Shown here in pieces: positions 22,774 through 33,883 of a DNA stretch of 64,000 nucleotides. Positions within the stretch are counted from its first letter, which is position 1, and every line of letters begins with the position of its first letter. Under the pieces are notes generated by a model. It was not told where the DNA came from. It did not search any database and worked only from the letters and a program-made list of their open reading frames with translations. The position numbers and the translations under genes are program-made. The stretch spans positions 1,302,001 to 1,366,000 of the forward strand of contig NC_089426.1 of NCBI RefSeq assembly GCF_013426205.1, given 5' to 3'. The DNA comes from Metarhizium brunneum (lineage: Eukaryota > Ascomycota > Sordariomycetes > Hypocreales > Clavicipitaceae).

Positions 22774-23605
22774 ATGACGGATTATAATGCGCTCAAGGTC
22801 CCGGAGCTCAAGGCCATACTGGGCCAGCGAAAGCTCCCGCAGACAGGAAACAAGCAAGCGCTAATCGCGCGACTACAAGAGGATGACGACAAGGCCGCCG
22901 CTGGTAGTGAGGAGGCCAAGCCAGGTGAGTTTTTTTTTCATGTATCCCCCTTGAATATAGCCGTGGCTATAAAGGAGCCAGGAGGACACCATCAGAAGCG
23001 CGGCGTTGCTAACAAAACCCCCGTCAGAAGCCGCCAAGCAGGACGAAATCAGCTACAGCGACGACGAGCCCGCCGCATCCAAGCCCGCTGCCGCAGCAGA
23101 GCCAAAGCCCGAAGAGCCAGCCAAGGAGGAGGTCCCCAAGGAGGAGGTCCCGGCTCCCGCCGACGCCGACGCCGACGCTGCCGCTGCCGCTGAAAAGACG
23201 GACGCTGCCGAGCCCGCCGAGCCCGCGCAATCGTATGCCATCGGTCTCGCGTCAACCGCCGCCGACGAGGAGGCCAAAAAGCGTGCGGAGCGAGCCAAGC
23301 GGTTCGGCATCGAAGAGGACGAGGATGCCAAGAGGCGCGCAGACCGCGCGAAGCGCTTCGGCCTCGACCAGAACGAACTCTCCTCCAGCCTGGACTCGGC
23401 GCTGCCGGAACGCCGACTGAAGCGCGGCCGCGGCCGCGACGGCGACAACCGCCCGGCGAAGCGTCAGAGTCTCGACGGGAGAGGACGCCCCGGCAGAGGT
23501 CCCCGGCAGGGAGGGAACAAGGAGCGCGGCGAAAGGGCCGTGCTGGACGACGCCGTCGAGAGGACCAAGGCCGAGAAGAGAGCTGCCAGGTTCGCGGCTG
23601 CCTAG
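22774..23605 (+). CDS. THO1: THO1/CIP29 (SARNP)-like SAP-domain mRNP protein
   Basis: Two exons, 22774-22924 and 23028-23605, with an intron of 103 nt, giving 242 aa. The start has a strong context (CCACCATGAC). Residues about 3-38 form a SAP domain (YNALKVPELKAILGQRKLP, then GNKQALIARL), a helix-hinge-helix that binds nucleic acid. A low-complexity Ala/Glu/Pro/Asp middle region follows. The C-terminal half has two copies of the RAKRFG motif typical of Tho1/MOS11/CIP29, then an Arg/Gly-rich stretch and a conserved end (TKAEKRAARF). Yeast Tho1 and human SARNP/CIP29 act with the THO/TREX complex and the Sub2/UAP56 helicase in co-transcriptional mRNP assembly and nuclear export. Family assignment is firm from the domain order; function is by homology. 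Confidence 0.9.
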
Positions 23606-23765
23606 GCCTCCACGGTCCGAAGCCGCCCGTCGATGAAGTTTGCAGAGGCCCAGGAATGCGGTTGAGATGGGAGCGGAGAATTTTACTTTGTACGACTAGC
23701 GATCGGGAAAATGACACCGGGGGAGGGGGGATACGGCGTTGAGGGGTGGTGAGATTTGAGACCAA

Positions 23766-23771
23766 AATAAA
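23766..23771 (+). terminator. AATAAA polyadenylation signal of the THO1-like gene
   Basis: AATAAA in an A-rich context about 160 nt after the stop of the THO1-like gene. Confidence 0.4.
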
Positions 23772-26700
23772 CGGCAGCAGTCGGATCGGGGAACTGTAAA
23801 ATGACAAGCATCATTCAGGCTCTTTTCTTTCTTTTTTCTTTTTGTTTGTTTGTGTATACAGAGCCATCAGTTATCAAAATCAGGTCGGGTTCAAGTAGAG
23901 ATGCCATGTTCATCCCGTCGTGGTACAGCGATATGCAAGTCATGCAGGCTGCATTTATTGCCCACGCACCAGCATGCGGCCTGGCAATGGAGAGATTGCC
24001 GTTTTTGTTTCCTTCTTCCGAGCCAAGGGTCAATCTATCGAGGATAGTCGAGTCGATGAGCTGAAACGAGCCGCCCTACTCTGTCAGCTGTGGACATGAA
24101 AGCAATAATTACGAACCCACGCCGCGCCGGTCATCGCTCACCAACTGGGGATATTCGGCCGAACGGGGATACAGGGCATTGTCAGAGATAGATGGGGGAG
24201 GCTGTTGCCAAGGGTTGCGACCGCAGGGAATACATAGTACTAATATTGCATGTGGCATTGTGGTTTTGTTTTCGATGCCACTCCCCACGTTGCATTGGCA
24301 TTACTGCCCAAGGCATCGACGAGGGACAGAATGTACAGGGATGGATGTCAAAGCTGGCGCGAGGGTACCAGAGTCCAGACACGACGGAGTACGTTGGATC
24401 TCATTAAACTTTGTTTTGCAGATCGAACGCCTGTTTCGCACAAAACGGAAAGGGCCGCGAGGCTAGAACAGCGTGCCGCTCCGTGATATTACCCTTGGTC
24501 TCAGCACCGTTACTTTGCGGCTTCCAAATTGGGTCTACCAGAAAGGTCCCTGCATGTCGTCATTCCGCCGTCTTCTTCCTTCTCATTCTGCCACTTGCTT
24601 CACTCTAGTACTTGATATGGACATGTCAGCCGCTCACCTATTCGCCGATAAACGGCCATTGTCAACATGGGCGCGACGTATCCCCAGCGACAGGTCTATT
24701 TGGTCCGTGGGGGTTGGTGAGACAGCCGCCAAGACGGACGTGGCGTGTGATGAGAATCACGAAGCTCACCAGAGGCCCAAGCCAACCAGACTTGGGCTCA
24801 AGCCCAATCGTCAATGCCTGGTCCAGCAAATACAATTTTGTAGTTCCTATGTTGACAGTATAGACAGAGATACTAAGAGTACCAGGTTGATTAGCAATAA
24901 ACACTTACCAAGGGCCAAGACTGGCGTAAATGAGTATCCGTACGAAGTTGCTTTTCCACAGCGCCTCTTTGCAGCTGGTCTTCTTCTCGATGCCACCAGG
25001 CATTTGTTCAGACTTGGGTCTTCCACTGTCGCCAGCGACAACATTGAGGTCTCGGCAAGCGCTTGGCTCTGCTTGTTTTGTAGTGCCAAGAGTCCACGCG
25101 CGGCATCTGGCCATAATGTCGGCGTCCGGTGTCGAAGACATCTAGCCAATTATTCCTCTCAATTGACGGTCAATAGAGGCACGTGAAGAGTTCAAGATGT
25201 GGAAAGCCGCAAAACAAGGCCAGGCCTTCACGGTCGTCGTAGCCCTCATCACCAAATCAGTCAACTCAACTCGTTTAAAGACTTCCGGGCTGTAGACCAA
25301 TAGTGTCAAGAGAACCCAGTCCCTACTTCTCATTGGTTTATGATTGGATAACTTCTCATCTTCAGTCTTCAAAGGAGGGGATACTCAGTCACACAACACG
25401 TTCGCCGACTCCATCCATTGTCAAGTCGCCTCACAGCCCACACCACGAGTTTGTCCAAATGGGCAAGGCGAAGCGTTGTCGTCGTCCTGGAAGTACCGAG
25501 TACATGGATCTGAGAATTGAGGTACATGCGTTGATGTGCAGAGGCCGACCATAAAGCGCTTTGCAGGGTATGCCAAGATATAGCCACAGTGACGGTGAGC
25601 CTTTCTTAGTTTAGACCGACAGATTCTGGGGCTTCAGCCACAATATGTGTGCCACGTCAGAGCCTCAATTCCATCTCGTCGGTGGCGAAGCTGCGATGGG
25701 AAAAAATAGGTGTCCCAAATCACTTCGCCTCTGCAGGCTGCCTCTTGGGCTTTATTGCCACTCGATTGACGACCCGGGACATGCAGGTCTCGCAGAAAGG
25801 ATCCACGAAATAAGAGTCTTGTCGTCGTATTAGACGCGCATGCGCATGAATCAATCGCCACTTTACGGGCTGCAGCTTTCAGCTTAGCAGGAGATGCCTG
25901 TCTGCATTTCGCATTTCGTCTCACCGGCGAATATGCCCGTGTCGAATATTAGGTGACTCTATTTCCGTCGATGCCCTGACTTGTTTTCAAGGATGCTAAA
26001 CAGACATCGGCACATGTCGGCATGGCGAATTGACTGGGGACCTAGCCAGCTGATGTGATAACGTGACATTGCGAGATGTGGTCTGTGGCCAAGGCCCTCT
26101 CTGGAGAGGTGTCCGAAGGGGTCATCCGCAGATAGGTATGCTGAAGAAATCAATGGTAACGACCCGGCGCGGGGCATAACGCAACATTTGAACATTGAAA
26201 GCAAACTCGCCCACTTGAGCCGGTTGCAAAAAGTCGAGACAACAGTCAAGCCAGAGGCGGGATCAAGTGTGGAGTACGGAGTGCAGAGTACTAGAGCACC
26301 TTCACACGGGAAGGAGCTGGACAAAGTGACTCGAGTCAAAGATGGAGAAGGTGATGATTGGGGGGAAAAGACGGTCTTAGTCGCCAATCAGCAAGCTTGA
26401 AACATGGCCACGTCTTTGGTTGGCTGACCAGTGGCAATTTTGAGCGAATAAGCATCGTGAAAATTCGCCGTCCTGAGAGAAGCCAACGGGACGTGGGTTG
26501 TCGGTACAACTACACTTGTCAGGGCAGGAGCGGATGGCGTTTGGCATATGTGAGACCTTCCAGAATGTCATATCCGAGTACGGGGATTGCTGCAGCCAAA
26601 ATACGACGGAAGACGGGAGAGCGCCCAAGGATAGACGCATTGTACAACTCGTTTGCTTCTGTCTTCGACAAAGCTGCATCATAATTCATAAGCACGACTT

Positions 26701-27655
26701 ACGTGGAAACTCGACGTCGCAGATCAGACTGCCTACGGCCTCTATTGGCCAAGAATGCGAGTCGATTCGCAATCCCATCCAACTCAATGCGACAGACCAA
26801 GCAGATCATCGACGAGGCAGGCATCATCAATTGTTTTCCCCCAGGGCCAAGGCTACTCACGAGACGTCCCCAAAAAACCCTTATGGGCCTGAACCCGCCT
26901 CGTCAGATGCAGACGCCAAATCTTGGAGGCTTGTGACGCTATTATCCGCAGTGTGGAAAAGATTGGTGTCCAAAGCGAGACACGCGCACCAGATCGTCCT
27001 CTCGGAGGCTAGAAGTGAGACATGCAGGGGATGCGTGTCCTAGACATGCCGCTGACGAACAAGGGCTGTCACTGGCCTGTCGAAACACTCAGCTAAAGCT
27101 CGACACCAAAGGCCCTGTCCTTGAACCGAATCAATTGCAAATGCACGATAATAGGCTATCCCGTAGCTGTCATCGGCTCTTGCTCTCGACAATAGTGCCA
27201 AGGAAGAAGCAATCGCCGAGGACCCAGCTCTGGGCACCGGCAGAGCCAATGTCGTTCAAGAACTCCGTCAACAAAATACAGGCCCAGCATGGGTTCTATT
27301 GTTAGTGCCGCCGCGGCTGCTCCGATCCACCAGGGAAGAACATGGCCTCTTTTCCACACCTTGGACCAGCCCTAAGTTCTATCAATTGCCTTACCCTGCT
27401 TCGCCTGCAGCTATCACCCCCTCCCAAGGGAATTGTTCTCAATGACATCCTTGCTTCTCTTTGGGGTTTCTCCGTCTATCGCGAGCTAGTCGCTCACCTC
27501 GTGGTCAATAGTGCTAGCACGGCATGCATCTCCTCCGGAATGTCTGGCGCTTCGAGATCCCAACTCGCCTGACCCGTACCGCTAGCCTACGCCTCAAGCT
27601 AATGCGGCGGGCCACTCCTCACCGTTGCTGATACCGTGGATTGGGAGGGATTTCC

Positions 27656-28189
27656 CTAATACATACGTACACCAGACATCGACACGTCCCCGGCAAGTAC
27701 CAAAAACCAACGTGATCCGGTAGGCGGCTGGCCATCCAAACAAGGGACCGGGCTGGGGGTTTTGAGGCTTCGGCAGGCCCACCAACCCGGGCGCCTTGAT
27801 GGAGACATCGCCGCGCTCCTCCAGGCGCTGAGGCCATATCGCATGGCCAGGGCAAGGGCTCGACACCCAATGGTGGCCTGAACGGGCATCTTGTCGATTT
27901 TTACAGGACGATGCTGTATGCAGCTTGCAGGGCTCTTTTTGCAACATTCTCCGTACATGGCGGCGCAGTTGCATTTGCAGATTGTAATACCACGACACTC
28001 CTCCCTACAGGCGTTGCACTTTTCGGTTCCACACCAAGGACTGCCCAGTCGGGGCGTACCGTCGTTTTGATACTCTTGAACGGCCCAATCCAATTCGACG
28101 CCTCTGCAATATCCTGGAATGGCCATGCACTCACTGTTGGACGGCATGCTCCCCAAGCATGGAGCACTTGGTACGTGAAATATAATCAA
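27656..28189 (-). CDS. Candidate cysteine-rich protein (low confidence)
   Basis: A 177-aa open frame on the minus strand. Its middle part (about 28129 down to 27919) holds 12 cysteines within about 70 residues. A central run reads WCGTEKCNACREECR and is followed by CKCNCAAMYGECC. The even number and tight spacing suggest disulfides or metal binding, as in secreted fungal effectors and antimicrobial-like peptides. No signal peptide is visible at the frame's own ATG, so an upstream exon would be needed; I did not find a convincing one. The residues after the cysteine block look like non-coding read-through, so the true 3' end may be an intron or earlier. It sits in a gene-poor stretch. It could also be a chance frame. 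Confidence 0.3.
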   Translation of the reverse strand: MIIFHVPSAPCLGSMPSNSECMAIPGYCRGVELDWAVQEYQNDGTPRLGSPWCGTEKCNACREECRGITICKCNCAAMYGECCKKSPASCIQHRPVKIDKMPVQATIGCRALALAMRYGLSAWRSAAMSPSRRPGWWACRSLKTPSPVPCLDGQPPTGSRWFLVLAGDVSMSGVRMY

Positions 28190-29365
28190 TGCCTACAGTG
28201 GCCGCTTCATGGGCCAGACTGCAGCCAGGGGTAACGCAACCACAGGCAAATATACATGCAGTGGCGAGTCTGTATCTGACTGGATCTGCTCCCCCAGGTA
28301 TCTGTGTGCCCCGTTCCCATGGCCGCTCGTCCATGCTGAAAGTCGGATTGGGCCAGTTTTCTCCTAAATAACCTGCGTGGACTCGCCGGTCTATTTTCAT
28401 CGAAGCCTCGAGACTCTCTGTTTAAGAAGACGTAATGGAAAGTTCTAATGCTGTCCAGTCCTCTGGCTGAGGCAACCGAAGTCGTCTTCTCGCACTGCTT
28501 TCACACCACACTCCATGCTCCTCGGCTGCTGATCTTCCTGCTTGCCTACAGGGTTGTCGCGGCGGCCCGTTTCTTGTTCCCATTCTCGTCACACGCATAA
28601 ATCCGACGAGACTAATCCAACCAGGAAGTTACATGCAAGCCTCGTGAAATCTCTTCAAGCAGGCGGCATAGTTATGTCACTTATTAGACGCGGACTGCTC
28701 CCCCCATCCTGTTCAAGCGGTTACCTTGATCGACTTCAGTCTAGCCTATTCCGCCTTACCATAGGAATCTGCCATTTTGGCCACCCCACCCAAGTACCTG
28801 TCTACAACATCTATCGCCCCATCCATACGGAGTACACATATCCACTGCGCTCCCCCCAGTCCTCGTTTACACTCTTGTGTAACTACCTCGTTCTTTCGAC
28901 CTGTCTTTTATCCTCGCCTTTGAGGATATTCTTTTTTCGTCGATATCCTTTGGTTGGGTTGTTTGGTCTCCTCTGAATATTAGCCAGCGATTTATGTCTC
29001 TGTCCCACGACGTTCACGACTATCCCACAGTACCAGTTCAGATTTATATTAACTAATTCCACACCGCTTCAGAGCAGCGACACGGTATTTCTGCGCAGCA
29101 AAGGTACTACAACCTTGAGCCTTCAATTCTTAACGAAGCAACTATACGACGCCTTTTGTGATACGACTGTCGAATGTTGGACAAGAGCTGTTAGATTTGA
29201 GGCTCCAAGACAGCAACCACTCGGTACTCAGAGATTTTATTCGTCCACCAAGCTTCGCTGCTTTGTCTTACCAAACCCTGAATCTTCCAATTTAGCACTA
29301 GGAGGCTGCGAAGAATTGAGAGGCATGTATGGGACATCAGGAAAGTCCAGAAAGGCTGGAATAAT

Positions 29366-32300
29366 ATGGCATCAATCAGGAAAGGCTATGGGCTCCCTGC
29401 TATGCCCTCGGACGGATATCGCCCACAAAGGAGCGAGGATGATATACTCCATGGTTCTATTCCTAGACCGATAAACCCAACATGGAAAAATGATGCCGGC
29501 GTGCCTAGATCTGCGAGGCAGGCAAACTCGCTACCGAAGATATCAACTAGACCATCGCAACCCTACTCTACGCGAGGCTCGGTTCTTCCCCGGCCATCGC
29601 CCGGATCAGCGTCGGATATACAAGTCAAGATATCTAGTGCAAGCAGCAGAACATCATCGGAAACCTCTAGATCACACAATCAAACCACATCAGGCTCATC
29701 GTCGTCTGGCCGGTCCATGGATGCCACATCAAGGACTAGGCAAGTCTCATACAGGAGGCCTAAGGCGTCAGCGCCTCGTGATTTTGCCTCCTCTCACAAG
29801 GAATCAGGAAGTACTAGCTCATCAGCCTCTGCCAATTTCTCGCAAGGTGCTTCAAACCGACGACCAGTAATGCAGTTCGATCGAGAAATGACTGAAAGCC
29901 CCGTTGAGATGCAGATTGCTGGGGTTGGCGACGTTGGAAGATCGTTGTCACAGCCGCCTGTGATATACCCGGAGCTCGATCGATATCGTGACTTTCAGCG
30001 GCCAGAACACGCTTTAGACCGACCCCAAATCGATGTCCCTTATCGTTTGGCAACGCATGACTTGCCGCCGCCAACCCCATTGTCGCAGTTATTCTCCGGT
30101 GGTAGTAGCCAGATTAGTGCCGCCAGCGGAAGCCCTTCAACCAAGTTCTCCGAGTCTCCCGGACCTGGTCCGTACAGTCGGGACACTACGCCTACTTCAA
30201 TGTCCTCACAGTCCCCAGTCTTTGTTGCCCCGAGCCGAGTAGGCATTCCACATAGAAGTGGCCGACAGCACAGTGTATCAACAACGAGGCCTCCTGTCAC
30301 TAGAAGGCGTGCCGGAAGCTTTCCCGACGAAACAGCTATTGACCCTCACGGCCTAGCATCTGTCAGAGAATCCCTGACCTCGTCATCCTCTAACTCTACT
30401 GTCAAGGAAGGGGATAGAGCTACGAAGAAAGAAAAGGCCAAGACCAGGCATTTATCGCCACCGCCACCGAGCCCACCACCTAGAAAATCTTCGCAGAAGT
30501 TTTGCCAACCAAAAGAAGGGAGTGAAATTTATATGCCAGCTAAGCCTAAGATCTCTGAGCTGAATGATATTCCATATGAAAGGAAGCCACATAGTCGCAC
30601 ATGCTCCGATGCATCGTCCCCGATTCGGACAGGGCCTCCGGCACGCCCAAGCCGCCATAACACTCCAGACATGAAATCACAGCTATTTAGCCCCATTCCT
30701 GTGATACAGAGTAACTTGATGTCAACCATACGGACTCCGGAAGGACGTGATAGTGATTCATTGGGTACTACTTCGCTTCCAGGATCTACGATGTCCAAAC
30801 CACAGGCCTACCGAAATACATCGTCATCAAATGCTTCCCTGAGGAACGAAAGCTTTTCGCCATTGTCAAGATCCCGACCAAGCTTTGACAAACTAAAGGG
30901 GCAAATAACGGAGCCTAATTTGTCTGCTCAAACTACGCAGTCCAGGGCTAGGTCGTCGTCTCGAAGCAGATTCCCCTTTTTCGGGAGGAAAAAGACTACT
31001 TCCGACAGCTCGAAGAAAGATGACCAGCCTGACAAGAAAAGCACCAGCCGAAAAGGTCCGGTAGCAGGAACGGGACATGAGGGTTATGGTCGTGTTGGCG
31101 CTATCCGACGACGCAGCGGGAGTGGCTCTGTCCTGCCACATGGCTTTACGGAACCCGTGTCGTCGTACGATAGCCCACGGAGTGTAGATTCGTTTTTAAC
31201 TGATAGAATGAATCCTGTCATCATTTCTGGTGGCGAAGTCGTGGAAAACCGAAATGCCAGCGCAGAGCTGTCTCGTTCGGAGACCAATCAGAGCACGCCA
31301 GGTCGTCCCAGCATAGATTCAAAGACTTCTTCTGAGGGGTCATTGACCTCCCGCAACGAGTCTGGCTCTGGACTTCGCCCGTCAGCTTTGCCCCGATTCC
31401 AAACCTCTAGCCCTCGTCAGCCTCATGGCGGTTTTGGGTCCGATGAGGTTGGCATGGAATCGACACTTGCATTTAGACGATCTGTGCAGAGACTCCGGTC
31501 GTCTCCAGACAATCCCATACGACTTCCTCAACCTCTCAAAACTGGCGGCCATATGTCCCCATCGCCACTGACGAGTCTCGATACTAGTCTGCTATCAGAT
31601 GAATCGCAAATAGAGTTGACACGGGTCCTTTCGCAAGAGTCAGAAGGACTACATCCCGTTCACAAAAAGCTCAAGAAAAAGACACGGTCACCGCGGAGAT
31701 GGAATTTATTCAGCAGGTCACAGAGTCAGTCCAATACCAAGAAGACCCAAAGCAATGAGAATATTCAAGCCACTGTCAAGGCTGTGGATAAACGCCCTGT
31801 TGCATTTTACACCATCATGGACAATTTGGAACAAGACGAAAATGGACTTATGGACGTTCAAGAAGTATTGAGACAAGCCGAAGTGTATGAAAAGATACCA
31901 AATGTGGAAAGCGTGGAAAACTACCCAGAATCGGTTATCCAGTCTTCAAGACGGCTCATAGCGGATTTTCAGCCACAAGCATCTTGGCAAGCCTCCTCAG
32001 ACAGTCATTCTATCACGACAATTGCTTCATCTTGCGGAGCAGAACCTGCTTCCCAAACGGCCACAAGTGGAATGAATAATAACCTACGACCCAGTCGGCT
32101 TCAGCAAGTCGGTCGGATTCCACAAGTTATCAAACAGCGAAAGGGAAATGTCTCTCCTCAGAGCTTTTCACGTCCTTTCCGCGCTAGCTTGCAGTATCCC
32201 GCTAGAAACACGGCAGAAATGTATGATCCTGAGTCCATTGCCACTGGGCCTACACCACCAAAGTTCCCAACACCTGTCCCAGCACTACCTGGAACAGGCT

Positions 32301-33883
32301 TGACCTTGGAGAGCGGGACAGACTTCGCTTCATACCCCAACCCGGTCTCAAAGATATCTCCAGAAATCGGTCAACCTGGTAGCGAGTTCCTGTCTTTCTC
32401 TCCACGCAAGAACTCTGACGGCACCACTTACACTAGCTCCACTAGTTCCGGGGGTGCGAACCCCTTTTCCATAACGGCCACGGCAGTTATCCCAAAGCCA
32501 GAAGACCCGCCAGCCGAAGATGAAATATGGGATGAATACGATGACCTGCTCGGTGATGAGGCGATGAAGGGGTCGCGGTCTGCCACATCGTCCAAAAGCG
32601 TACCATTCCACTTGGAAACCTATCAACAGAAATTGGCAAAAAGTAAAGAGCTTGATTCTCCTACTGTTTCTGTTGATAGCCGCAAAGTATCGACGTATTC
32701 GAGAGCACCAACGCATTCCAGTTCTTATAGTGCAGACATGACGGAACGGATTCGCACCGCCTTCCAGCCCAAGATCAGTCCTACATCTCTGGGCTCACCA
32801 GGTACACGTATTGGTAACGTACGAGCTGTCAAGCCAGCGGACTCAGAAGGGAGTCTCACTTCCAAAAGAGATAGCTCGTCATCTTGCCGGACGACCTTCT
32901 CCGACGGTAGTTCATCCTCATCAAACGATGGGTCGCCTTTAGCGCAAGTCAATCTTCGAGTCGGGTCGATGACTGTCAGCAAGTGGCTCACATTTGGTCA
33001 TGTGCTGTTTAGTGACGTCCGGCACGAGCTGACCCCCGTCAAGACTTCCTCTAAGCAGCATTCTGTCCTTGTCATTGACGGCCTTGGGAATGATGATTGG
33101 TCATTTTATGCCGCGGAGACGTACCCAGATGCTTCGTTCTTTAACCTTTCTCCTCGGGCACCACTTCCAGCTGAACCCAGGAATTCGTCTACTGGGTTCC
33201 TTCTGAGCCCGTCAAATCACCATCAAGTACAGTACACATCTCATCTGGAAAAATTTCCATTTGCACCGCAGAGCTTTGATGTTGTTGTGTATCGGTTCCC
33301 AATAGCTGCCTCCGAGACCCATTATCGAAATATTTTGAATGAGGCACGGCGAGTTCTTCGCCCAGACGGATATATCGAGCTTTCGATTCTGGACTCTGAT
33401 CTCAACAATATGGGCAATCGCGGCCGACGAATGATTCGACAGCTTAAAGAGCGAATTCAGCAAAATTCCCCTGAAACGACATTTGCATCTGCTTCTGATT
33501 TAACAGTACGCTTGCTAGGCAAGGCAGGATTCTCTAACATCAAGGCTGCTCGAGTTGGAGTACCTGTGGCCAGCTCAATCACACGATCAAGCAGCCACAT
33601 GTCGGAGAGCAAGCGTGGATCTGACAAGACGAAGAAAACCCGTCCAAGTTTGGCAGAGATGATGCGTGACAATAGTCCATTAGCGGATGCAAATATAACG
33701 AAGATTGTCACGAGGGTTGGTCGTTGGTGGTATACCCGGTGCTATGAGAACGCCTGCGGTGTCGGTTCTGATAGCAGCATTTGGAACGACAAGAGTTTGC
33801 TTTCTGAATGTGAGCAATTAGGCACTAGCCTGAAGCTGATGGTATGCTGCGCGAGGGCACCGGAACGGATCACCAGCTTCTAA
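29366..33883 (+). CDS. Large disordered protein with C-terminal methyltransferase-like domain
   Basis: A single open frame of 1505 aa. The first roughly 1180 residues are Ser/Pro/Arg-rich, low complexity and probably disordered, with short basic patches (for example KKLKKKTRSPRRWNLFSRS near 770). They contain many Ser-Pro/Thr-Pro sites for phosphorylation. The C-terminal 320 residues read as a Methyltransf_11-like Rossmann fold. VLVIDGLGNDDW (about 1232) takes the place of the SAM-binding motif I, and FPFAPQSFDVVVYRF then NEARRVLRPDGYIELSILD match motifs IV-VI. Motif I lacks the usual Gly-x-Gly pattern, so SAM binding is uncertain. I do not recognise a named orthologue; similar architecture is known among fungal hypothetical proteins. 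The start ATG is the first in frame; the leader is long, and an upstream non-coding exon is possible. Confidence 0.85.
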   Translation: MASIRKGYGLPAMPSDGYRPQRSEDDILHGSIPRPINPTWKNDAGVPRSARQANSLPKISTRPSQPYSTRGSVLPRPSPGSASDIQVKISSASSRTSSETSRSHNQTTSGSSSSGRSMDATSRTRQVSYRRPKASAPRDFASSHKESGSTSSSASANFSQGASNRRPVMQFDREMTESPVEMQIAGVGDVGRSLSQPPVIYPELDRYRDFQRPEHALDRPQIDVPYRLATHDLPPPTPLSQLFSGGSSQISAASGSPSTKFSESPGPGPYSRDTTPTSMSSQSPVFVAPSRVGIPHRSGRQHSVSTTRPPVTRRRAGSFPDETAIDPHGLASVRESLTSSSSNSTVKEGDRATKKEKAKTRHLSPPPPSPPPRKSSQKFCQPKEGSEIYMPAKPKISELNDIPYERKPHSRTCSDASSPIRTGPPARPSRHNTPDMKSQLFSPIPVIQSNLMSTIRTPEGRDSDSLGTTSLPGSTMSKPQAYRNTSSSNASLRNESFSPLSRSRPSFDKLKGQITEPNLSAQTTQSRARSSSRSRFPFFGRKKTTSDSSKKDDQPDKKSTSRKGPVAGTGHEGYGRVGAIRRRSGSGSVLPHGFTEPVSSYDSPRSVDSFLTDRMNPVIISGGEVVENRNASAELSRSETNQSTPGRPSIDSKTSSEGSLTSRNESGSGLRPSALPRFQTSSPRQPHGGFGSDEVGMESTLAFRRSVQRLRSSPDNPIRLPQPLKTGGHMSPSPLTSLDTSLLSDESQIELTRVLSQESEGLHPVHKKLKKKTRSPRRWNLFSRSQSQSNTKKTQSNENIQATVKAVDKRPVAFYTIMDNLEQDENGLMDVQEVLRQAEVYEKIPNVESVENYPESVIQSSRRLIADFQPQASWQASSDSHSITTIASSCGAEPASQTATSGMNNNLRPSRLQQVGRIPQVIKQRKGNVSPQSFSRPFRASLQYPARNTAEMYDPESIATGPTPPKFPTPVPALPGTGLTLESGTDFASYPNPVSKISPEIGQPGSEFLSFSPRKNSDGTTYTSSTSSGGANPFSITATAVIPKPEDPPAEDEIWDEYDDLLGDEAMKGSRSATSSKSVPFHLETYQQKLAKSKELDSPTVSVDSRKVSTYSRAPTHSSSYSADMTERIRTAFQPKISPTSLGSPGTRIGNVRAVKPADSEGSLTSKRDSSSSCRTTFSDGSSSSSNDGSPLAQVNLRVGSMTVSKWLTFGHVLFSDVRHELTPVKTSSKQHSVLVIDGLGNDDWSFYAAETYPDASFFNLSPRAPLPAEPRNSSTGFLLSPSNHHQVQYTSHLEKFPFAPQSFDVVVYRFPIAASETHYRNILNEARRVLRPDGYIELSILDSDLNNMGNRGRRMIRQLKERIQQNSPETTFASASDLTVRLLGKAGFSNIKAARVGVPVASSITRSSSHMSESKRGSDKTKKTRPSLAEMMRDNSPLADANITKIVTRVGRWWYTRCYENACGVGSDSSIWNDKSLLSECEQLGTSLKLMVCCARAPERITSF

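Larger units (their letters stand above)
23606..29365. other. 5.8-kb gene-poor region
   Basis: No conserved gene could be recognised. Contents of note: an AATAAA at 23766-23771 for the THO1-like transcript; a near copy of TACGGAGTA at 24384 and an exact copy at 28826; a possible spliced small frame on the minus strand around 24.8-25.1 kb; and a cysteine-rich minus-strand frame at 27656-28189 (listed separately). The last 800 bp before 29366 are pyrimidine-rich in places and fit a long leader and promoter for the large gene that follows. No transposase or reverse-transcriptase motifs were seen in the open frames. Confidence 0.4.

Noticed and set aside
22648..23193. 181-aa plus-strand frame over the THO1-like start
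   Set aside because: It reads through the intron in another frame; the spliced SAP-domain model explains the region.
24473..25186. 237-aa plus-strand frame
   Set aside because: No recognisable domain, mixed composition, and competing frames on the minus strand; no support beyond length.
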